From the NCBI GenBank assembly GCA_964526735.1, contig CAZGLO010000006.1, positions 1-64,000 of the forward strand: a stretch of DNA of 64,000 nucleotides, read 5' to 3'. Every line of letters starts with the position of its first letter. The stretch's first letter is position 1. The translations under genes were made by a program, and so were the position numbers. This DNA is from JAAUSY01 sp964526735. Its GTDB lineage: Bacteria > Chloroflexota > Chloroflexia > Chloroflexales > Chloroflexaceae. Shown here one piece after another: positions 58,301 to 64,000 of this stretch. The notes under the pieces are model-generated. The model searched no databases. It was not told the DNA's origin and was given only the letters and a program-made list of their open reading frames with translations.

Positions 58301-61033
58301 ATGCAACAGCACGTCCCGCACGTCCCAAACGACTCACATATCCCGCACATCCCGTTTGTCGGCCATCAGAGTGAACTCGCGTATATCGACTCGGTCATTC
58401 AAGAATGGGGCACCCGGCGCGTCATCTGCATCGACGCCCCTCCCAGCTTTGGTAAGACATCCCTTTTGCACGAGATCAGGCGGCGGCATACGATTGACCA
58501 CCTTCAAAAGATGCCCCTCCTTGTGACCGACATCTTGGATTTCAACAACCTATCGCTGCACAAAGCCCAAAACATTGAATGCCGTATCTCGCATATGGTC
58601 AGTGGCCGAGTGTTTGACCCCTTCACCCGCGTACTGCTCAACTGGCGCAAGATGGAGTTGGCGGGGGCGGTGGAGGAAGAACTCGCCCACTCATCGCATG
58701 CCATCAACCAAACCTTCCTCGACTGCTGCAATATCATCTCGGCGCGGATGGTCATATTGGCCGATAGCGTTGAAATGATGAACCAAGATGCGTCGTTTTG
58801 GTTCCTTGACCAGGTGATTAAGCCGATCCAGAATATCGTTGTCTTGGTAGCGGGCCGTGGCGCGGCTCATCTTGGCGAGCGGCTGCGAGGGTCGTTTGGC
58901 GAGGATGCACAGACGATCTCCCTCCTCCCGCTCTCGCATCAAGGAGCCGAAACCTACATTGACCACAAGCAGCACGCGCGTCAAGGGTTTGTCCCGCACG
59001 ATTTGGCACGAAAGATTGTCTTGCTCTCGCACGGCAACCCTCTCTACCTCGACATCGCCACAGAGATGTACCTGCAAAAAGAGGATTTGGCGTGGCTGCA
59101 CGATGTCTCTCTGCAGACGCTGGAAGATTTCTCAAATGAGGGGGAACATCCCGCACAACGCCAATTTGAGCGGCAACTTGCCCATTTCCTGGTCAGCAGG
59201 AAGGATCACGACCCAGAGAAATGGCTTATATTGCTCCTCTCGCACATCTACCCGATGGATAGGGAGATGGTCGCGGCACTCTTCCGCGTCTCGCAGCAGA
59301 CCGGCGATGCATTTTTCCACTCTATCCGAAGCCTCCCCTACGTCAAGACCCTCCCCAACGACCGCATCTGTCTGCACGAAACGGTGCGCTCTCTCATCAA
59401 GACCTATATCTGGCCAGATATCGACCTGCAGCAGGATGAGTTTCGGCAGAGTTTCCGCGCCGCGGCGGTGCATGTGGAGCAGCGGGTCGAAGCGCTCAAC
59501 CGGCTGATTGAAGAGCTACGTGACCAAGAGCGCCAAGCCTATGAGCGCGACGATACCGAGATGGCCTGCGAGTCGTTCTTTATGCGGTCGGGGTTTGAGC
59601 TAGAGGTACAACGCCTCCCCGTGCGGCATTTGGGCTATTCGCTGCTTGCTGACACGGATGAAGGGTTGCAGACCTTCGTCTCCAGATTTGACGCCGCCAC
59701 GCAAGCATACCGCTTCCGGTTGCGCAAAATGCTGCTACGGGAGATGGAAGAGTATGCACGACGGATATCCCTTGCCGACACCTATGAGATGACCATTCGG
59801 CGGGCGGAGGTTGCACTTGACAATATTGACTATAAGACGGTCGAATCGCTCACCAACGACATTCTCAACCGTGAAGAGTTGCGCGATGGCTATCCAGAGC
59901 GACGGGTCGAGACCCTCAACCTCCGCGGCAATGCAAGAGCACGGGATGGGCGGTTTGACGAGGCCAAAAGCGACTTTGAGCGCGCCACCGAAATGGCCGA
60001 AGAACACGGGTTGGTGGAGTGGTTTTTCCGGGCGCGGCACTCCCGTGGGTGGGTGTATTTTAGCCAAGGCTCCTACGAGGCCGCGATGGAGGACTACCTT
60101 GCCGTCTACCAGCATTCGCTCCATATCGAAGACTTTGATCAGGCCGCCTATGTCCTCGACAATATGAGCTATGTCCACGTATTGCGGGGCAAGCGGCAGG
60201 CGGCGTTGGAGTGTAGCTCTGCGGCGTGGGAGCTGCGTAACGAGATTGGTGGGCTGCGCGGCCTTGCGCAAGTCCAGACCACGTTTGGGGAGATATACAC
60301 GCGCTTCAACCAACCCGCCGACGCGCTTGCCGCCTATGCCAAGGCTTTGAAGATATTCGACGCAGAGCACGACCGTGAATGGGTCAGCATCGTGAGGTGC
60401 GGGCGGTCGTATGTATTGCAGCAGCGCGGCGAACTCGATAAGGCGGAGGAGGATTTGCAGTGGGCGCTTGAGCACGGCCCCACCTACCTCAAACCGCGCA
60501 TCTTCTACTCCCAAGCGATTATCCACCAGAGCCGCGGCAATATCGGACAAGGGTGTGAGAAGCTGCGGGCGTGCCGAAGTATCAGCCAAGCCTTTGGCGA
60601 CACCTTCCACGACTACAAGAGCTTTGCCGATTTGGTTGAGATGGCGTGGGATTGCGATGGCTGTTCGCAATGGCAGGAGTTCCGAGAGGAGCACACTCGG
60701 CTCTATAGCCACCGGACGGGGGCCGACGCGTTGCGGCTACGCGGCTCGTGCTTGCGCAAAATCGGTGATCTTGCCATCTGCGACGGCTGCTACCAAGAAG
60801 CACTGCAGATGTACCAAGAAGGGCTGCCCATCATCGCCGAGTATGAAATCCACGGGCGCTATACCATCCGCTCGCAATTGCGCCAAACCGACCAGCGATT
60901 GCGGGCACGGGTGGAGCCGGAAGTGCTGCGTATGCTTGGGCGCGACCTATCACAGTTTTGGCAGGAGCGGCAGGAGCTTTTGACGATGTACCCCGAAATG
61001 CTCCTCATCTTCCACCGCTGGCAGAAGCTGTAA
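58301..61033 (+). CDS. STAND-type NTPase with TPR repeats
   Basis: A 910-residue protein. An N-terminal NTPase region (about 15-300) has IPFVGHQSELAYID, a P-loop-like DAPPSFGKTSLL (about 45-56, with Ala where the first Walker A Gly is usual) and a weak Walker B (RMVILADSVEMM). From about 490 to 880 there are tetratricopeptide-like repeats (such as ETLNLRGNARARDGRFDEAKSDFERA and ARHSRGWVYFSQGSYEAAMEDY). This architecture is common in signalling and sometimes in defence. GGAGGAG lies directly before the ATG. No effector domain or neighbour indicates the pathway. Confidence 0.82.
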   Translation: MQQHVPHVPNDSHIPHIPFVGHQSELAYIDSVIQEWGTRRVICIDAPPSFGKTSLLHEIRRRHTIDHLQKMPLLVTDILDFNNLSLHKAQNIECRISHMVSGRVFDPFTRVLLNWRKMELAGAVEEELAHSSHAINQTFLDCCNIISARMVILADSVEMMNQDASFWFLDQVIKPIQNIVVLVAGRGAAHLGERLRGSFGEDAQTISLLPLSHQGAETYIDHKQHARQGFVPHDLARKIVLLSHGNPLYLDIATEMYLQKEDLAWLHDVSLQTLEDFSNEGEHPAQRQFERQLAHFLVSRKDHDPEKWLILLLSHIYPMDREMVAALFRVSQQTGDAFFHSIRSLPYVKTLPNDRICLHETVRSLIKTYIWPDIDLQQDEFRQSFRAAAVHVEQRVEALNRLIEELRDQERQAYERDDTEMACESFFMRSGFELEVQRLPVRHLGYSLLADTDEGLQTFVSRFDAATQAYRFRLRKMLLREMEEYARRISLADTYEMTIRRAEVALDNIDYKTVESLTNDILNREELRDGYPERRVETLNLRGNARARDGRFDEAKSDFERATEMAEEHGLVEWFFRARHSRGWVYFSQGSYEAAMEDYLAVYQHSLHIEDFDQAAYVLDNMSYVHVLRGKRQAALECSSAAWELRNEIGGLRGLAQVQTTFGEIYTRFNQPADALAAYAKALKIFDAEHDREWVSIVRCGRSYVLQQRGELDKAEEDLQWALEHGPTYLKPRIFYSQAIIHQSRGNIGQGCEKLRACRSISQAFGDTFHDYKSFADLVEMAWDCDGCSQWQEFREEHTRLYSHRTGADALRLRGSCLRKIGDLAICDGCYQEALQMYQEGLPIIAEYEIHGRYTIRSQLRQTDQRLRARVEPEVLRMLGRDLSQFWQERQELLTMYPEMLLIFHRWQKL

Positions 61034-61075
61034 AACGTACGGACATACGGACGTACGGTATCTCCCAACACAAAC

Positions 61076-61137
61076 GGAAAGGCGCACTCCCTTGTCAGGC
61101 CTCATCAACGGCAACCGACGGGGAAGTGCGCCTCTTT
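61076..61137. terminator. Inverted repeat between two converging genes
   Basis: GGCGCACT (61081-61088) pairs with AGTGCGCC (61125-61132), extended by GAAA on the left and TTTC on the right, with a 36-nt loop. It lies between the TPR NTPase gene and pheT and probably terminates one or both. Confidence 0.55.
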
Positions 61138-61178
61138 CGTTGCGTCTATGCACCTATCACGATGCACGTGACGCTTCG

Positions 61179-63845
61179 TTATGCCCGAATCGTCGCTTGG
61201 AGTTCTTTCTCAAGCACCTTGATAATCTTGGCGCGTACCTTTGAAAGCTCACTGTCGCTAAGCGTGCGTTCGTGAGAGCGGAAGGCGATCCGGTAGGCCA
61301 AACTCCGCTTGCCCTCGCCCACCTGCGGGCCAGTATAGACATCAAAGAGCGTCACCTGCTCAAGCAAATCGCCCGCGCCGCGCCGAATAAGTGCTGCCAC
61401 CTGCTCGGCGGGGATGTCGTGTGCCGCCACAATCGCCAAGTCTTGCACCGTGGCGGGGTAGCGGGAAAGGGTTGTGTGAGCGTGTGTCTGCGGTTTCACC
61501 AGGCCGAAGAGCAGATCGAGGTCGATTTCTGCCGCCACCACCCGCGGAATGGCAATCTCAAACCGTTCGCACGCATCAGGGTGAAGCTCGCCAAAGACAC
61601 CTATCTGTTCCCGCACCATCTCAACCGCCTTCTTGTTCTTCTTGCGAGAGGGCGCTGGGTCGATATCGACCGGCCATTCAATGAAGAGTTTGGCGGCGCG
61701 GCCCGGGTGAAATCGCTCGTCGTCGGTGAGTGGCTCAAAGACGGCGGCGGTTTCCAGCCCAAGGCGGGAAAGCAACGTCTCAATCACGCCCTTCATATCG
61801 AAGAAGTCGAGCGGGGTCTTGGATGCTTCGCTCGTATCGCACCACACCTGCGATTGGCGCGGCCCGGCCATCACGATGCCAAGCCGCCGACGTTCCTCTG
61901 GCAGCCACCCCTCATCACAATCGTCCGCGGCGGCGGCGATCTCCTCATCAACGTGCTGCTCCTTGCGCAGGAAGACGTGGCCAATCTCAAACACCTTGGC
62001 CCGATCCCGCTCCCGCAGGTTCTGCGATACCGCCTCCACAAGGGAAGGAAGCATACTGCGTTGGAGATATTGGCGTTCGGGGGAGATGGCGTTGCTCAGC
62101 CGAAAATACCGCTCCTCCACCGCCTCCGACGGGTTGAGCAGCGCAACGCTCTCCATATTCGTCAGCGAGTAGGTGATGAGATCGTACAGCCCGCACCCCA
62201 CCAACACATCGCGCACCAGCCATTCGCGCTCAACATCGGGGTGAACGTCGGCGGGGGGGAGTCTATCGGCAAGGCGCGTCGCAGGGATTTCATCATAGCC
62301 GTAGATGCGCGCGACCTCTTCGCACAGGTCTGCCAGCATCGTGACATCTTGGCGGAAGGACGGCACCGTCACGCGGACGGTGGCGGGGTCAAGGCCCATA
62401 CTCACCGCATAGCCAGCCAAGTCGCCCATCCCCGAATCGCGGCATATCTCGCACTCAAAGCCCAACGACTGCAAGATACCACCGACCTCATCCGCGCTGA
62501 GACGGATGCCGATAAGGCGCGTGATTTCGCTTGGGCAGAAGTCAAGCGTAATCGGCTGCCACGGCTTGGGGAAGGCGTCGATCAGCCCTCTCGCCACCGT
62601 CCCACCCGCATACTGCCGCATGAGTTCAAGCGAACGATGCTGTGCCGCGGTGGCGATATTCACGTCAACCCCGCGCTCAAAGCGCCGCGATGCCTCACTG
62701 GGAATTTTGAACCGTTGGGCCGTCCGGCGCACTTGCCGTGGCTCCCAGATAGCCGCCTCCAAGAGAATGCGCGTGGTTGTGTCGCGGACTTCGCTGTCTT
62801 CGCCGCCCATCACCCCCGCAATCGCCAAGGGGCCAGTCGGGTCGCAGACAAGCAATGGCGATCGTTGGTCGGGCGTGGCGGGGGAGAGGTCATGCGTCTT
62901 GCCATCTAAGGTGGTCAACCGCTCCCCTGGCTTTGCGGGGCGGGCGATGAGGTGTTGGCCCTCCACCTTGTCAGCATCGAAGGCGTGGGTCGGCTCGCCC
63001 CACTCCAGCATCACGTAGTTGGAGATATCAACAATGTTGTTGATGGGCCGCATCCCCGCATAGCGCAACCGCCGTTGCATCCACGAGGGCGATGGCTTGA
63101 CCGTAATCCCCTCGATCAGCCCCGCCGTGAAGCGGTAGCAGAGGTTCTCATCCTCAATCGTGACCTTGGCCCGCCCTTCTATCGCCGGGCCATCCATTTG
63201 CACCTCTGGAGTGGGGATGTGGAGCGGCTTGTTGGTGATAGCAGCCACTTCGCGGGCAACCCCCACCAACGATAAACACCGTGCCAGGTTGGGGGTGATG
63301 TCGATATCAAGCACCACATCGCCTAGCACGTCGCGGGCGGGCGTTCCGGCGGGGATATCTTCGTCAAGCAGGATAATCCCCTCGTGCTCATCGCTCATGC
63401 CAAGCTCTTTTTCGCTGCAGAGCATCGCATTGCTCATCACGCCACGCACTGGCCGCCCCTTCAGCGTCATGATGACCTTGCCCTCTTTGTGGCCATCGTA
63501 GAGGCGAGTGCCTTCCTTCGCAAACACCGATACCAATGGGGTTTCTAGTCGCCCTTGGCCTTTGTAGGGGAAGAGGTTGGGGGCACCCGTCACGACGACA
63601 TGCGGCTCTGTGGCCCCGTAATCCACATCGGCAAGCACCAGCTTGTCGGCATTGGGGTGCGGGCGGACTTCAAGCACGTGCCCGATGACCACCTGCTCTG
63701 GCCCCCACGGGAGTTCTGCGCCCTCCACCCCAATATACTCGACTTTGGCGACCTCTAGCCCCGCCATGGTGATTTGGTGTGCCAATGTGTCGGCAGGGAG
63801 GTCTATATCAACAAATTCTCGCAGCCATTGTAATGGCACTCTCAT
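61179..63845 (-). CDS. pheT: Phenylalanyl-tRNA synthetase beta subunit
   Basis: Charges tRNA-Phe in the alpha2beta2 enzyme. The 888-residue protein has the N-terminal domain (MRVPLQWLREFVDIDLP), a tRNA-binding EMAP-like domain (VIGHVLEVRPHPNADKLVLADVDYG near 50-75), B3/B4 with the editing site, B5, and the ferredoxin-like anticodon-binding domain at the C-terminus (LSRYPATVQDLAIVA, ending in SELSKVRAKIIKVLEKEL). It is about 80 residues longer than most. pheS, the usual partner, is not visible within the 150 bases upstream, so it lies beyond the window or elsewhere. Confidence 0.95.
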   Translation of the reverse strand: MRVPLQWLREFVDIDLPADTLAHQITMAGLEVAKVEYIGVEGAELPWGPEQVVIGHVLEVRPHPNADKLVLADVDYGATEPHVVVTGAPNLFPYKGQGRLETPLVSVFAKEGTRLYDGHKEGKVIMTLKGRPVRGVMSNAMLCSEKELGMSDEHEGIILLDEDIPAGTPARDVLGDVVLDIDITPNLARCLSLVGVAREVAAITNKPLHIPTPEVQMDGPAIEGRAKVTIEDENLCYRFTAGLIEGITVKPSPSWMQRRLRYAGMRPINNIVDISNYVMLEWGEPTHAFDADKVEGQHLIARPAKPGERLTTLDGKTHDLSPATPDQRSPLLVCDPTGPLAIAGVMGGEDSEVRDTTTRILLEAAIWEPRQVRRTAQRFKIPSEASRRFERGVDVNIATAAQHRSLELMRQYAGGTVARGLIDAFPKPWQPITLDFCPSEITRLIGIRLSADEVGGILQSLGFECEICRDSGMGDLAGYAVSMGLDPATVRVTVPSFRQDVTMLADLCEEVARIYGYDEIPATRLADRLPPADVHPDVEREWLVRDVLVGCGLYDLITYSLTNMESVALLNPSEAVEERYFRLSNAISPERQYLQRSMLPSLVEAVSQNLRERDRAKVFEIGHVFLRKEQHVDEEIAAAADDCDEGWLPEERRRLGIVMAGPRQSQVWCDTSEASKTPLDFFDMKGVIETLLSRLGLETAAVFEPLTDDERFHPGRAAKLFIEWPVDIDPAPSRKKNKKAVEMVREQIGVFGELHPDACERFEIAIPRVVAAEIDLDLLFGLVKPQTHAHTTLSRYPATVQDLAIVAAHDIPAEQVAALIRRGAGDLLEQVTLFDVYTGPQVGEGKRSLAYRIAFRSHERTLSDSELSKVRAKIIKVLEKELQATIRA

Positions 63846-63938
63846 GCAAGCAACCTCGCACTTTCTCTATCTGCTCGTATGCTTTTGTCTCCAAAAGAAA
63901 GATGGTACGTTATTGTACGTTATGTGATCGTTTGCTGG

Positions 63939-64000
63939 TTATCGCCCACATTGTGTGGGGTTTTTCGCCTGCTGGTAGACGCGGTTGAACTCTTCGAGGT
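63939..64000 (-). CDS. C-terminal end of an unidentified gene (partial)
   Basis: A minus-strand frame entering from the right edge reads LEEFNRVYQQAKNPTQCGR and stops at 63939-63941. The composition looks like a real C-terminus, but 20 residues are too few to name it. It does not resemble the usual PheS end. The 90 bases between it and pheT contain a near-duplicated GTACGTTAT (around 63905-63921). Confidence 0.35.
   Translation of the reverse strand, partial: LEEFNRVYQQAKNPTQCGR

Noticed and set aside
58301..61033. Anti-phage defence gene
   Set aside because: STAND/TPR architecture also occurs in defence systems, but there is no nuclease, protease or membrane effector domain, no defence neighbour and no island signature. 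General signalling is as likely.
61272..62909. Long plus-strand open frame antisense to pheT
   Set aside because: 545 codons without recognisable domains, complementary to conserved pheT domains.

Overview
The window is a chromosomal segment of a GC-rich bacterium, most likely a member of the Chloroflexota. The evidence is the combination of gene families: an 11-subunit-type complex I operon with two consecutive NuoM genes and no NuoE/F/G, a LysW-dependent alpha-aminoadipate (AAA) lysine pathway, a DUF3662-FHA/FHA pair, a PrkA/YeaH/SpoVR cluster, a long WD40 lipoprotein and a Gram-positive-like PBP1A. This is a judgement from gene content only, and the class is not resolved. Promoters that can be read are sigma70-like: TTGACA-N17-TATAAT variants, often with TGC directly before the -10 box.

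Layout. 1-430: 5' end of a 16S rRNA gene (minus strand) with a near-consensus promoter. 427-6494: a small membrane protein, then a minus-strand cluster prkA > yeaH > spoVR > prmC. 6495-7325: a long gene-free region with a promoter facing prkA. 7326-9088: accD-accA. 9090-9840: a decayed IS200/IS605-type tnpB whose right end abuts accD. 10339-10415: tRNA-Lys(CUU). 10525-18801: lysine biosynthesis, comprising homocitrate synthase behind a leader-peptide attenuator, both homoaconitase subunits, a lipoprotein, homoisocitrate dehydrogenase, then lysW-lysX-lysY-lysZ. 18972-22729: a large secreted subtilase and a phasin-like protein (minus). 22968-25562: tsaE, tsaB and two FHA proteins. 25725-40156: the nuoABCDIHJKLMMN operon, interrupted by an IS607-type remnant and a structured RNA candidate between nuoL and the first nuoM. 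40222-47181: trmD, a sensor kinase, hsp20, a WD40 lipoprotein, a YbjN protein and a glycosyltransferase. 47243-50163: glnA, a PDZ protein and an unknown protein. 50260-54054: a Na+-pumping acyl-CoA decarboxylase operon (mmdA-D-C-B type). 54360-61033: an esterase-like protein, a lipoprotein, PBP1A and a TPR NTPase. 61179-63845: pheT.

Functionally, the lysine block makes AAA from 2-oxoglutarate (homocitrate synthase, homoaconitase, homoisocitrate dehydrogenase) and converts it on the LysW carrier (LysX ligation, LysZ phosphorylation, LysY reduction). The remaining genes (aminotransferase, LysK) are not here. Complex I and the Mmd-type decarboxylase would both energise the membrane, with H+ or Na+.

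The most interesting non-coding signals are: (1) a lysine-codon leader peptide with mutually exclusive hairpins ahead of homocitrate synthase; (2) a four-copy family of elements, each a variable hairpin plus an almost invariant 19-nt tail, 7-11 nt before the start codons of nuoM, nuoN, glnA and mmdB; (3) three IS605-type right ends directly in front of prkA, accD and the subtilase gene. All three are described from visible sequence. Function is inferred.
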